Counted from the stretch's first letter, positions 1 to 11,587 are shown. The stretch is 64,000 bases of DNA from Heloderma charlesbogerti (GCA_026122225.1 JANEZZ010000301.1:124001-188000), one strand, 5' to 3'. Program-made: numbers and translations. Notes: generated by a model from the sequence alone, not told the origin.

Positions 1-34
1 GATCCTAGCTGTTCATCTGAAAATAGCACAGTCA

Positions 35-235
35 TCACTTCCTGCAGATATTGCCAAGAGTGGTAAACACAGGGCCCAGCGTATCCAACAAGTCAGGGGC
101 TAGGCTATTGTTGTCATCATCTGCAACAGGGGGGCACCGAAAGGGTACATTTTCCTCCAAGTCTCCCTCCTCTGCATAAACATGAGGTTGGTAAGAGACC
201 ACATTGTCCATTAGACTGGTGATGCAATAACATTT
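35..235 (-). CDS. CDH26: CDH26 terminal coding exon (C-terminus)
   Basis: The acceptor is CTCTCTTCTCAG|AAATGT (phase 0) and the stop is TGA at 35-37; 67 codons including the stop. The frame has QPHVYAEEGDLEEN, then a negatively charged LAPDLLDTLGPVFTTLG. PHVYxEEG followed by an acidic PDLLDxLG segment corresponds to the end of CDH26, a degenerate version of the catenin-binding end of classical cadherins. The 3' UTR would lie at 1-34 and beyond. The exon supplying the preceding cytoplasmic residues was not found. Confidence 0.82.
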   Translation of the reverse strand, partial: KCYCITSLMDNVVSYQPHVYAEEGDLEENVPFRCPPVADDDNNSLAPDLLDTLGPVFTTLGNICRK

Positions 236-284
236 CTGAGAAGAGAGAAGAAGATTCAGATAGCTAAACAAATTAATCTTCTTG

Positions 285-665
285 CCTTTATTTATATTTA
301 TTTAGCTACTTTTATATACCCACTTTTCAGGGCCGAAACAACCCTCTCAATACAGTTCACAACATAAAATAATCATAAAGCAAGTTGTCAAATGAACAAT
401 TAAATCATCACCTTACCTAAAAACAATTCATTACAAAATCAGCAGCAATGGTAAAAATTACAACTTAAGAGCACAGACCAGGATCATTATCAATTAAAAG
501 TAGGTGTAGACAGCAAGAACTTTAGAGCCCATTTAAAACCAGACAACAAGCAAGCCCTTCCCATGGGATGGAGTTCCACATTAAGGGGGCCACCACTGAG
601 AAGGCACTGCCTCTCATGCCCATCAGCCTGATGGGCCTTTAGTGGAATAGTGTTTTTTGTTTTTG
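285..665 (-). mobile_element. L2/CR1-like LINE 3'-end fragment
   Basis: It begins with a TTTATTTA-rich tail (reverse of an AAATA tail). Next comes a segment about a minimal 'tatacccac' motif, and then text reading in reverse as the ...WNSLP-type C-terminus (GGAGTTCCACATTAAGGGGG). Similar fragments occur at 18258-18824 and 61550-61870. Strongly diverged. Confidence 0.5.
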
Positions 666-687
666 TTTTAACTCCACCAGGTCCATG

Positions 688-905
688 GGGGAGGGATATA
701 GCTCAGTGGTAGAGTACCTACTTTGCATTCAAGCGGCCCCTAAGTGCAATCCCTGGTCTTTACAGTTGATATTCTGGTGGCAAGGAAAGACCTTTGTCCC
801 AAACTCTGGAAAGCCACTGTCACCCATAAGGGGCTAGATGTGCCAGCACTCTGACCTGGGATAAAGCACCTTCGCATATATATGGTGGAGTGAGAACCAC
901 TTCTG
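688..905 (+). mobile_element. tRNA-derived SINE
   Basis: It starts with a pol III internal promoter: ATATAGCTCAGTGGTAGAG (box A-like), followed by a box B-like AAGTGCAATCCCTGG. The body reads GGAAAGACCTTTGTC ... CTGGAAAGCCACTG ... GGGCTAGATG and matches the SINE body at 3396-3599 on the other strand. Confidence 0.65.
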
Positions 906-1215
906 CTGCCTGGCATCAAATAGCACCAAAGGAAGTGGATGCCTCTATGAATGAAGCAAGCATGTACAGAAGGCCAGTTGTGTTGCCTGTGCTGCAAGGG
1001 TATTGAGGAAGGACCCAAAATATGGGCCTGTTAAGATAAAAATAAATAAGAGAACACCACAGAAAAACCCTTGGTGACTAAACAAAAATATATAACTTCA
1101 AGAAAAAGATCAGCTCCGATAGGTTTTCAGGATGAAAAGGATTCCAGAAAAAAATAAATCTCTGTGTTTTCATTTGACACATGGGATAAAGAGACCTTGA
1201 AGATCATAACGAGCA

Positions 1216-1243
1216 TTATTTAATTAATTAATTAATTAATTAA
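1216..1243. repeat. (TTAA)n microsatellite
   Basis: About seven TTAA/AATT units. The rest of 905-1800 shows no recognisable gene or repeat, apart from being AT-rich. Confidence 0.8.
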
Positions 1244-1807
1244 TACAATTACTTAAGAGTCACCTTTTAGCCTGAAACAAAGGTGACATATAACTTTAAA
1301 ACAATATCATATAAACAAGTTAACTATCTTTAAAAACAAAGGGTGACTTGGGCCAACTCTATGGAATGGTATAGCTATAGCCAATTAAGATGCTGCAAAG
1401 CAAAACCATAACCTATAAGGCTCAGACCATTGTTAAGGAGATGGACATGGTCTACATCTCCTAAAATTTCTGAATAGTCTTCAAGGGCCAATACGTTGTA
1501 TGTATTTAGATATAGCTCAGCCCTGAAATTGGGGAGGCAAGAATAAGTGATGGTGCATCTGATACAGTGATGAGACCTTGCATTCAGAGGGAGTTGACCA
1601 AAGTGTTCCCAGCTTCCACCACAGCCTAGAGATCCAGAAGACAAATGCAAGTACTTTTGCAGGAGGATCTGGTATTGCAGGTTACAGGATCAACCAGTGA
1701 GCCAAAGTTCATTAGCAATAGAGGGAGCTAAAACATCCTTATCATGTGGTAGGGCTCTAATGAATATGAGATTCAAAAGTGTATCCCCTTGCTAATATGG
1801 ATACATT

Positions 1808-2768
1808 TAGGGATGTATGAAAGTCACTTACCTTTTCACAGATGTGATTCGCGGTGGGGGGGGGAGGCGCTCCGTCCCTCCCCCCGGAATCCTCGATCCA
1901 GTCTTCCCCCCCGGAATCCTGCCCAGCTGGCTCCGTTCCGCAGTGGCTCCGCGGAGCAGCTGGCCAAGGCCGTCCACAGCCAGACTTCTGGCCGCAGACG
2001 GGCTGCTGCGGATGCAAATGGCAGCCGCCATAGTGGCCGCCATTTGCATCCTTCCAGGCTGCCGTGTTAGGCTACATAAGTATTTACATAGCCTATCACG
2101 GCATGCAAAACAAAAAACAAACAAAAACTGCATACGCAAATGGTGGCGGCTACGGAGGCTGCCATTTGTGTTCCCTATTTTTCGCCATTTTATCCTACAT
2201 AAATATTTACGTAGGCAATTACAGCGAGAAAAAGGGAACCGCAAATAGCGTAGTGGGTGCTATTTGCTTTTTTTTTTTTTTTGCTGTTTTATCCTACATA
2301 AATATTTACGTAGGCATTTACGGCAGAAAAAAAGGAACGCAAATAGCGCCCACTACGCTATTTGCGGTTTCCTTTTTTTTGCCATAATTGCCTATGTAAA
2401 TATTTACGTAGGATAAAACGGCGAAAAATAGGGAACACAAATGGCGGCGGCCGCCATTTGCGTACACAGGGTTTTTGGGGGGGTTTTGCATGCCATGATA
2501 GGCTACGTACATACTTACGTAGCCTATCACAGCTATGATGATGGAGAAGCGAATGGCAGCCGCAGGGCGGCTGCCATTCGCAAGTCAGCGCCGACGGCAG
2601 CAGGTAAGTGCTCCGTTTCATGCACCTTTCGTGGGTTGGGGGCTCAGCTCCGCACACCTTTCGTGGGTGGGGGTGCAGGGGCTTCGTTCCGCCACGGATT
2701 TCGGGGGGGGCGAATGCACTGGCATTCGGCCTCACTGAGATCCGTCGCGGAATTCTCTGACATCCCTA
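1808..2768 (+). mobile_element. Palindromic hAT MITE copy 1 (subfamily I)
   Basis: The ends are TAGGGATGT...ACATCCCTA. Flanking 8-bp duplications are GATACATT (1800-1807) and GTTACATT (2769-2776), 7 of 8 matching. Inside is a string of stem-loops: GATAGGCTACGTACATAC-type stems, GCAAATGGCGG/CCGCCATTTGCG stems, and a CATAAATATTTACGTAGG stem repeated three times. Outward splice-donor-like sites: AAAAGGTAAGTG on the minus strand near 1825-1840, and CAGGTAAGTG on plus (GT at 2604). An ATG at 2553 opens a 17-codon frame to that donor. No transposase. Confidence 0.85.
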
Positions 2769-3395
2769 GTTACATTTGAGCCATTATTGAAACCCATCCT
2801 ACTGGAGGCAGTCTGCAGCAGTATATGGAAAATGTAGGATTCTTCCCAGGATCTGTTCCTTACTTGGTTCAAAGTTCTGCCCACTGTTTCCAGAAATGTC
2901 TTCCACTGCATCCTACTTCTTTCATGATGCAAATACACCTGCTGAAAGAAGGAAAAAGACCTTCAGAACCACCACTTCTTAAAATCTACCCAGAAGTTCT
3001 TACCACCCTGACTTTGTATTGGGGGAAACTATAGAAACCAATTCTTTAGGAAGATACTCTTTATAAAGTGGCACATGCATAGCAGAAGCACTTTGTCACT
3101 GTTAGAGATAAAAGGATGGTGGGGAGAGAATCATTTATCCTATTATAGTTTATCTGATTCCAGGCAGCAAAAGGCTGGGAGACTTGTGGGATGGTCTGGG
3201 GTGGTATTCTCCTTCCATTAGGGCTGGATTGGGGGTTCTTTATAAGCTTTCCAGCAACAACCTTTTAGAAAGAAAATGAGGAAAGAGCTCAGTAAAGGAA
3301 CTTAGTAAAATAACCCAGTTACTGTCCACATGTTTTTCCATCACTCTACTTAAAATTAAGAATGTTTGCAATATATTAGGACTTCAGATTTAAAG

Positions 3396-3599
3396 AACAC
3401 AGGAACATAGGAAGTTGCCTTATACTGAGCCAGACCATGGATCCATCTAGCCCAGTACTGTAGACACAGACTGGCAGCAATGGCTCTCCAGAGTTTCAAG
3501 CAGGGTGTTTTCCAGCCCCACCTGGAGATACTGGGGATCGAACCTGGAACCTTCTGCATGCAAAGCAGATGCTCTGCCACTGAACTATGGCCCCTGAGA
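3396..3599 (-). mobile_element. tRNA-derived SINE
   Basis: On the minus strand it starts GGCCATAGTTCAGTGGCAG with box B-like GGTTCGATCCCCAG. It continues into a body ending in the CTCAGTATAAGGCAACTTCC motif shared with SINEs at 688-905 and 48960-49135. Confidence 0.8.
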
Positions 3600-4126
3600 C
3601 GTCTCACGATGGTTCATTTCTGACGTCTTCCCCAGGGCCACCCAAGACAGACATTTTGCTGCCTGAGGCAGAATGGAAAGTGGCATCCACCCCACTACCA
3701 CCCAAATCAAAGTTCATCCCCAAGGCCAGTCAAGTAAGTTTGGCACCTGAGACAGGAAAGCCCACAAACGTCTTTCCTCCTCCCTGGCAGAAAAAAATAT
3801 AATAACAACAATAATAATTAATAAATAACAATTTGCTGCCCTCTCATGACACACACAACCAGCTGTCTCAGGTGCCTGCCACATTCTGCCTAATGGTAGG
3901 ACCAGCACAGTGAGTCTTCCCACTGGTATGCATGTGGCAATGCCACATTAAGGGGAGGGGGGTGGATGGATGTGGCAAGAGGTTTACAAAAAGCATAGTG
4001 GCACCCACCTTTTGGAACAACCCCCCAATGCAGTTCGGGAGGCAGAAAATGTGTTGAGTTTTAAACACCTCTCTGGTGGGTAATTGATACCATGATGCTG
4101 CTCTATTTGATTATTTTCTATTGTTA

Positions 4127-4890
4127 GAATCATACAATCATAGAACAGTAGGGTTGGAAGGGGCTACAAGGCCATCGAGTCCAACCCCCTGCTCAGTGCA
4201 GGAATCCAAGTCACAGCATCCCTGACAGATGGCTGTCCAGCCTCGTCTTGAACGCCTCCAGTGTGGGAGAGCCCACCACCTCCCCAGGTAATTGGTTCCA
4301 TTGTCGTATTGCTCTCACAGTCAGGACGTTTTTCCTCATGTTCAGCCGGAATCTGGCTTCCTGTAACTTGAGCCCATGATTCCATGTCCTGCACTCTGGG
4401 ATGATCGAGAAGAGATCCTCGCCTTCCTCTCTGTGACAACTTTTCAAGTACTTGAAGAGCGCTATCCTATCTCCCCTCAGTCTTCTCTTCTCAAGGCTAA
4501 ACATGCCCAGTTCTTTCAGTCTCTCCTCATAGGGCTTTGTTTCCAGTTCCCTGATCATCTTGGTTGCCCTCCTCTGAACCCTCTCCAGTTTGTCTGCATC
4601 CTTCTTAAAGTGTGGTGCACAGAACTGGACACAGTACTCCAGATAAGGCCTAACCAGTGCTGAGTAGAGGGGAACTAGTACTTCCCGGGATTTGGAAGCT
4701 ATGCTTCTATCAGAGAGCTTCGGCTATTGGGTGGTATAGAAATGAAATAAATAAATAAATAAATAAATAAAATATTAATGCAGCCCAAAAGAGCATTTGC
4801 TTTTTTTGCAGCCACATCACATTGTTGGCTCATATTCAGCTTGTGATAGACAACAATTCCAAGATCCTTTTCACTTCCAGTGTTCTTGTT
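4127..4890 (-). mobile_element. CR1 LINE, 3' end
   Basis: The plus-strand left end, AATCATACAATCATAGAA, is the reverse complement of the CR1 ATTCTATGATT tail. The minus-strand frames encode the ORF2 C-terminus: [16 protein letters not shown], then [17 protein letters not shown] and [15 protein letters not shown]. It is 5'-truncated, frame-broken and split by the insertion at 4711-4771. The same region occurs at 46180-47490. Confidence 0.9.
4711..4771 (+). mobile_element. 61-bp 3'-end-only LINE insertion inside CR1
   Basis: It consists of CAGAGAGCTTCGGCTATTGG plus GGTATAGAAATG and an (AAATA)n tail: exactly the last bases of the L2/CR1-like LINE at 31190-32682. It interrupts the CR1 sequence GCTTCTAT...TATTAATGCAG, which is continuous at 46741-46756 in the other CR1 copy. 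A short duplicated TAT is possible. Confidence 0.75.
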
Positions 4891-5034
4891 TTAAGTTCAA
4901 TTGTTTCTGTTATTTATTTATTTTTGTTGTACCTGTAATTGCTTATTGAGTATTTGAATAGTGATTTTAATATTTTAGCATGTGAGCCACTTAGAGATTT
5001 TATTATATCAAGTGGCATACAAGTATTATTTTTC

Positions 5035-5430
5035 AGGGTGAAATCCTGTCCAGATGTTGATGGGCATCCTATGCAAAGCAGGGGGAGTGCGGAGATTATC
5101 ATTGCCTCTGCACTCCCCCCACTCTGCATTTTTGCTAGATGGGCATTTTTGCCCATCTAGATATGGCTCTGTGAAGTGGGAGGGAAGGAGGCTGGGGAGG
5201 GCTGCAGATGGGACATATCTCCACCTCCCCAGTCCCCAACCCTCCCCACCCCACCCACAGAGCCATCCCCTTTCCATTCTCTCTGAGGTCACTTTTGCAA
5301 GTTCAGAGAGGCAGCTGGTGCAGTTGTCTCCATGCCTGCTGCGAGGAGCGGGGGAGCTCGGACTCTTGGTTCCGAGGTCAAAGCACTGCCTCCGACCTCG
5401 GATCCAGGAATCTGAACTATCCTATCCACC
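5035..5430. repeat. Foldback repeat family F, copy 1
   Basis: It holds the central hairpin CTAGATGGGCA-TTTT-TGCCCATCTAG (5135-5160), flanked by CTCTGCA blocks and CTCCCCAGTCCC, CCGAGGTC...GACCTCGGATCCAGGA. The same order is found at 13345-13782, 44365-44810, 47895-48335 and 60684-61120 in either orientation. The right end is eroded. Confidence 0.65.
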
Positions 5431-5454
5431 ACCTCTATCGGGGTGATGATCGGG

Positions 5455-6475
5455 GATCTCGGGGATAGATTTGACGGTGTGGTCAGTGAGCTAGAGCCAG
5501 ACATCCTGAAGAGTGAGGTTGAATGGACCTTAAGAAGCATTGCTAATAACAAGGCAGCAGGAGATGACGGTATCCCAGCTGAACTGTTTAAAATCTTGCA
5601 AGATGATGCTGTCAAGGTGATGCATGCCATATGCCAGCAAATTTGGAAAACACAAGAATGGCCAACAGATTGGAAAAAATCAACCTATATCCCCATACCA
5701 AAAAAGGGAAGCACCAAAGAATGTTCAAGCTATCGAACGGTGGCACTTATTTCACATGCCAGCAAGGTAACGCTCAAGATCTTGCAAGGTGGACTCCAGC
5801 AATTCATGGAACAAGAACTGCCAGATGTACAAGCTGGGTTTAGAAAAGGCAGAGGAACTAGAGACCAAATTGCCAATATCTGCTGGATAATGGAGAAAGC
5901 CAGGGAGTTTCCTGACTGCAGCCAGGAAATCAGAAGACGTTTACTTCTTGGGAGGACAGCAATGACAAATCTTGATAAAATAGTGAAGAGCAGAGACATC
6001 ACACTGACAACAAAGGTCCGCATAGTTCAAGCAATGGTATTCCCCGTAGTAACCTATGGCTGCGAGAGCTGGACCATAAGGAAGGCTGAGTGAAGGAAGA
6101 TAGATGCTTTTGAACTGTGGTGCTGGAGGAAAATTCTGAGAGTGCCTTGGACTGCAAGAAGGTCAAACCAGTCCATACTCCAGGAAATAAAGCCAGACTG
6201 CTCACTTGAGGGAATGATATTAAAGGCAAAACTGAAGTCCTTTGGCCACATAATGAGAAGACAGGACACCCTGGAGAAGATGCTGATGCTAGGGAAAGTG
6301 GAAGGCAAAAGGAAGAGGGGCCGACCAAGGGCAAGGTGGATGGATGATATTCTGGAGGTGACGGGCTCGACCTTGGGGGAGCTGGGGGTGGCGACAGCCG
6401 ACAGGAAGCTCTGGCATGTGGGCTGGCCCATGAAGTCACGAAGAGTTGGAAGTGACTGACCGAATAAACAACAAC
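5455..6475 (+). pseudogene. Diverged BovB/RTE LINE copy with RT core deleted
   Basis: Frames encode the RTE reverse-transcriptase start (SELEPDILKSEVEWTLRSI, DGIPAELFKIL, IPIPKKGSTKEC, GFRKGRGTRDQIANICW). The sequence then jumps straight to the C-terminal EIRRRLLLGRTAM, YGCESWTIRKAE and, after a stop at about 6091, MPWTARRSNQSIL...GHIMRRQDTLEKML. The segment with the catalytic aspartates (FIDYAKAFD, YADD) is missing. Compared with 14345-16438 about 190 residues are deleted. An AACAAC tail follows at 6467. Confidence 0.85.
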
Positions 6476-6689
6476 AAAACAAAAATCCACCATCACCCGA
6501 CACTGTCTAGAGGCTATAAAATTGATCTCCCCATTTATAAATAAAGAAATAGAAAACATTTCTTCTCTTACAGAATTCTAGAACGTGGAGTGATATGGGC
6601 GTTTAGCCATGAAGAATACAAATGGAACTCCGTGGTTGGAGGCAACATGGCTCCAGATTACCAGTGTCCAATTATGCAACCCCCTGAGC

Positions 6690-6870
6690 GCTGCTGTTAT
6701 GCAATTTTATTTTTAATTGGGCTCATGCTTTTATACGTGCTCTTTCATATTATTGTGATTTTATGTTTTGCTTCTAAAATAAAAATAAATAAATAACTTT
6801 TTTCTAAGCCAGCCTGGGAATCTGTTGAAGGGTGGAATATAAATAAAATCAATAAACTAAAATCTAGGGA
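6690..6870 (+). mobile_element. LINE 3'-tail fragments
   Basis: T-rich 3' UTR ending AAATAAAAATAAATAAATAAC at about 6797, then AGCCTGGGAATCTGTTGAAG and AATATAAATAAAATC. Both resemble LINE 3' UTR ends. No coding signal. 6870-8700 holds no gene or repeat I recognise. Confidence 0.4.
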
Positions 6871-8754
6871 CAAGCAATACGTGTGGCTATCTTAATGGTA
6901 GGCTTTGGGGGGGTGACCTGATTGACCACTGTTTTGAGACAGAATGCTGAACTACACAGACCTTTGGTCTAATCCAGCAAGGCATTTATTTCCTTGTACG
7001 GTGAAACCTTGCAATAGCAAGTAGATAGGCCTCAGGTGCTGGAGATTTATCTGACTTGAGAAGTGACAGCAGAGCTGACAATAGGACTATGAATGAGCAA
7101 AACAGCTCATTTACTTGAACAGACTATTGGTGTCTCTGCTGTGCCTTGCCATACACCAGCCTTAACTCTTCACCTGTCTTCTCTGCAAGTTAGGCTGTAA
7201 AGTAATTTAGCCTTCTTGCTATACTTCCAAGCTCTCTCAACCAAAACTCACCTACTTAAACTTTCTGCCTTACACCAGTCCCAATGACATCCATAAAGAT
7301 TGCACATTTGGGATAGGCTCTCTTTTGCCTTTCAGTCACATCCTCCCACCTTAAGGAGCTCTTTAATTGGACTCTAAATTCCAGATATCTATATTCTTGC
7401 TTGCACTTTGCCATCTTTTAAAGCTGCTTTCTAACAGCTAGATTGGCAGGCATCCCTGTTTCTAGATGCTTAACCTGCACCCCTCTTTATTTTAAGACAC
7501 ACACCTAGGGATTGAGCATTCATTCTTCTCAAACTCTTAATCATTCACACACTGCAGCACTGCTTTGATTTTCACACGTTCTTCAACATTTTGTTACACT
7601 CATTCACAATATGGGTGGGTTGAGGGTCTCCTCTCCCCATTCCTTTCTTAAATTCATTCTGTCGCTCATTCAGCACTCTTTTTCACACATTCTGGATTTT
7701 TTCTTTGGATTCTCTATCCCAATATATCTAGCACACTTCTTTGCTTTGCCTGTTTCTGACACTTTTTTTTTTTTCAGCAAAGCTGTCTCAAATTTTCTTT
7801 TAGAAGGTGATCGGCCAAGGGGCTGCTTTGTCTACTTTAAATGGATCGAGCCCACAAGTCAATGACATGATATTCCGCCAGGCCCAGTGACTTAACGTGC
7901 TAAATTCGGAACCATTATACCTTTTCCTTTCCCCAATTTTTTATTATTATTATCCTCTCTTTTCTAGGAGAGGAGGACAATTCTCTATTTACTGTAATAT
8001 AGCCAATTGACAATTCAAGCTGGCAGTCTTTTTCTCATGCATCTTGCTTTATTTGATTTCTGATTGTAGGTCTCTGGAACTTTTTTTTGCCAGTTTTCTC
8101 AGTGCACAACATCCAATTCATGCTCCTGATTATTTGAGTGCAATGCCTGCACTTTCTCTTACTCATATGCTTGCATTGCAGCCCAAGTGTTTGTGTGAGC
8201 TTTTGAGTTGCTCTATAATTTGCAATTGCTTGGTGCATGTTTTCTTCTTTAATTTCTAATTTGTTTAATGTACATGGCAGGCAGCAGACCAAATTTACTC
8301 TATGGCTGTCTCCAGGCTCCTTATTACCTTCATATCTCTCAGGGTTGGAAAGGTCTCTCCGGGAGTGGATCTCCCCACCCTGAGGTCTTGTGCAGCCCCC
8401 CAGAGGTTAGGTCCAATCCTGGTCAGCAACACACACACCCCGCCCTCCCGAGTGTAGATACTTCACCTTCAAGTGTTAAAAGAAGCAAAGTACTTTCTCT
8501 ATTACATTTCTGTTCAACTCCCCCTTCATCTAGTTTGGGAGTCTCTCCCTTCACTCCTGTTTTATTCTTTCTAAACATTGCTGATGCACATGCCCTATAC
8601 TCCCCCTCCCGCACTTCTCCACCAGCTGTGGAATATAGATTTCAGTTTACCCAGGACCACTCAGTTGATCAGGCTGAGAGGTTTGGGATCTTATGAGGTG
8701 GAGAAGAACACGCACACCACCAATGTAGATGAAAGAAAAGGTGATTTATTGAAA

Positions 8755-8990
8755 TAAAAGAAATAAGCAAAAGTAGAACTTCCCCAGAGAGTTGCACGCT
8801 CTCTGAGGCTTAAGAGGTTACACGCCTCTCAGGTACAAACTTAATTACAAAGGAATCTCAAAGAGTTTCAGGCTCTGAAGCTCAAGAAGTTGCACGCCTC
8901 TTAAATAAGAGCCCCAAACTAACAACCCTCAAGAAGTTGTGTCCTTCTCTGAGGCTTAAGAGGTTATGTGTCTCTTAGGTAGGACCTTAG
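8755..8990. repeat. Imperfect tandem repeat
   Basis: Units built on AAGAGGTTACACGCCTCT and AAGAAGTTGCACGCCTCT recur about every 60 to 70 bases, four or more times, each itself partly palindromic (AGAGGC...GCCTCT). Low divergence between units. Confidence 0.6.
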
Positions 8991-9544
8991 TTGCCCAAAT
9001 GTGGTGCATTAAATGACTAAATATATGGTTAGTCCCTGTTTGTTGCTCAGCTCCAGATGGGTCCATGCTGCAAATGGCCCACTGAGACAATGGTGATACA
9101 GTGTCAGCCAGGCCCAAGCCTTAGCCTGTTGTCTTATATCCTAAACCCAAATAAGTATGATAGAACAAAGATAACTGTACCTTATCTAAGCCCTGGACAG
9201 TAAAATCCTTTCCCTGAATTTTACCCAACACATACTCACCACACGCTGTCAAGTACTTGGCCAGAGCACTTAATAAGTGTCCTGTGGATCGAGGGTACTG
9301 TTGGTATGTACACATACAAATGATCCAGATGCAACCACGCCCCTCCTGAACAATGGCAGATTCAGGGGTTTTATACCCCTTTTCCCTCATTGGGGCTCAT
9401 GAGATCAAAGAGGGGTTCATTATGTTCTTCGTTGATAATACATCATGTTCCCAATTTCCAGGACTGACGATTGTTGGAGACAGACTGGCACCTCCTTCCA
9501 ACTCCCCAACATTTCTCAAGGTTGCTTCTGTGGTCATAACGTGC

Positions 9545-9720
9545 TGTCCTCCTCTTTTATTGTGGTTTTAATGTTTTATATATTTTGTATGTTTTTATTG
9601 GGTGCTCTTTGGTTTTAATTTTTGTGAACCCCCCAGAAAGCTTCAGCTATTGGGCAGCATGAAAATGAAATGAAATGAAATGAAATGAAATAAATAAATA
9701 AATAAATAAATAAATAAAAT
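9545..9720 (+). mobile_element. L2/CR1-like LINE 3' end
   Basis: GTGGTTTTAATGTTTTATAT, then TGTGAACCCCCCAGAAAGC and CAGCTATTGGGCAGCATG, followed by (GAAAT)n(AAATA)n. This is the same 3' UTR as 31190-32682, more diverged. 9720-10500 shows nothing further. Confidence 0.75.
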
Positions 9721-10500
9721 TATTGGCCTATTCCCATCTTCTGTAACTGATACTTTGGCAAACTGCAGCACATACCAGAGAACCCGCTTTATTGGCCTTC
9801 CTGCAATAAAGCCATTCATTCTCCATTCACACCTCCCCTTCCTGACCTGGGCTACAATACTTCATATGCACATGACATGGAATGGTTAAAAGTTAACCTT
9901 TTCACATTTCATGATGTTCTCAATGGACACTTAAATGTTTTGGGTTACAGGGTACATTCAGGGTGTTTACAATTCAGGCTTGTATTCAGGGTCAAACGTT
10001 GCATTCTATTTCTTTTCACACCACATTTGTTACACTGCAAAAGAGAACAAGAGTACACTGTGGCACCTAAAGTCTACAAGGTTATCCACTAGGAGCAGAA
10101 AGAGAAGTTATAGAAAGAAGCCATCCTCATTGACAAAAATCAAGTCTTAAACGGTGGATTTAAGAAATGAGAGAAATTAATAAAAGTGGTAAGATATTAG
10201 AAGTAAGATATAAACTTAACTATTTAAGGAAAATATATGTAGATGTGAGGAGATATAGGGAAAGCTACATGAAAAAACAGGAAAAATAAAATCACACTGT
10301 GTCAAACATATCCCCTGCTTGTGGGCTGTTCATATTACCTACGCAGTGTCCAAAATGTACATGGAGACTGTATGTATTACCCAAGCAAAACATCTCTGGT
10401 CAACCCATATTATCAGACATCCACTAGTGATTATTCACACTGATCAGGCAAAATACAAAGTTCCATCAATTTAGGTACATTCTCTACACGCTGATGTGAA

Positions 10501-10620
10501 TAGGGATGGCGAAGAAATCTGCCACGGACTCCAGTGAGGCCGGATTCTTTCGAATGCAGCCCCCCCCCTGAGTCCGTGGTGGAATGGACTATCCCACTAC
10601 CACCCCGTGGAATCCCCACC
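10501..10620 (+). mobile_element. hAT MITE left-end fragment (family B end)
   Basis: It begins TAGGGATGGCGAAGAAATCT, then CCACGGACTCCAGTGAGG and GGATTCTTTCGAATGC, matching 49496 onward. The right terminus is absent; the sequence passes into a LINE fragment at about 10645. Confidence 0.65.
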
Positions 10621-10644
10621 CAATTAACCCAATCAGATATGGCT

Positions 10645-11146
10645 ACAGCCCTTAACGGCTTGGGGCCAGGTTACCTGAAGGATCGCCTCCTCCCATATGT
10701 GCCTGCCCGGACCTTAAGATCATCATCAGCGGCCCTTCTCCGTGAGCCCCTGCCAAAGGAAGTGAGGCGGGTGGCTACTAGGAGGAGGGCTTTTTCTGTT
10801 GTGGCACCCCGGCTCTGGAATGAGCTCCCTAGTGAGGTTCGCCTGGTGCCTACATTGTACTCCTTTCGGCGCCAGGTGAAGACCTTTTTATTTTCCCAGG
10901 CATTTTAGCTTTCTAAATTTTTATCTTTGCTGTTTTAAATCTGTATTTTAAACTCCTGTACTGCTGCTAGGTTTTATTGTGGTTGTATTGTTATATTGTG
11001 GTTTTAATGTTCTATATATTTTAAATTGTTTTATTGTGTGTTGTTTGGTTTTAATTTTTGTGAACCACCCAGAGAGCTTCGGCTATTGGGTGGTATAGAA
11101 ATGAAATGAATGAATGAATGAATGAATGAATAAATAAATAAATAAA
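10645..11146 (+). mobile_element. L2/CR1-like LINE 3' end, recent
   Basis: The frame at about 10650-10908 encodes GLGPGYLKDRLLPYVPARTL and VAPRLWNELPSEVRLVP, then a stop, 3' UTR and (GAATG)n(AAATA)n tail. By eye it differs from 32210-32682 at only a handful of positions over nearly 500 bp. 5'-truncated. Confidence 0.9.
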
Positions 11147-11404
11147 ACAGTTCAGCTATTCCTTTCCTTACACTTGATAGTGCAGAAATATGAAACAATG
11201 CACTGGAAGCTTCTCCTACCTACACAAACCTCATCACAATGGACAGGAACTGTACAAGACCATTTGTACAAACACACACACCCCACTCAATCCAATTTGG
11301 CTTGTTCACAAATGCTTCTCAGTGGATAATAGCCACGGTGATGGATAGTATATCAGAAAGAGAAGAAAAGAAAACCGTGTTCCAGTTAGGAGTTCACCAA
11401 TTAC

Positions 11405-11504
11405 CTTAGCAGGTTGTGTTTTTTTCTTTCACAACGGTTGCATATCCTGAGGATGGTGTTGCATTATTCCCCACATCAGGTGTGTCCACATTCATGCTCT
11501 GGCC
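11405..11504 (-). CDS. CDH26: Candidate CDH26 cytoplasmic exon, ending in a stop at the donor
   Basis: The boundaries look real: TTCCTCCCTCAG|GGCCAG and CTAAG|GTAATTGG. In the phase dictated by the previous exon the frame reads GQSMNVDTPDVGNNATPSSG, then YATVVKEKNTTC, with TAA one base before the donor. It could be a shortened-isoform terminal exon, a decayed exon or a chance open frame. Similarity to the mammalian tail here is only suggestive, and the phase (1) does not match the phase-0 terminal exon at 235. Confidence 0.4.
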
Positions 11505-11587
11505 CTGAGGGAGGAAGAGAGGGGGAAACAGAACATGTGCTGGTCAGAGGCCCACTGTAGCTTATTCGGGTTCACTTCACTCACAGT

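Noticed and set aside
690..760. tRNA-like sequence with box A and box B
   Set aside because: It continues into a SINE body shared with other copies and the cloverleaf is degenerate, so it is a SINE head and not a tRNA gene.
1789..2387. Long overlapping open frames on both strands in the palindromic elements
   Set aside because: They arise from CpG-rich inverted repeats and are mirrored on both strands; apart from the ATG-to-donor cassette they are not conserved between copies.
6590..6796. 68-codon frame with a hydrophobic stretch
   Set aside because: The hydrophobic part is translated T-rich LINE 3' UTR ending in an AAATAAATAAA tail.
9877..10150. Two overlapping 71-codon frames
   Set aside because: No domain, no conservation clue, unremarkable AT-rich sequence.
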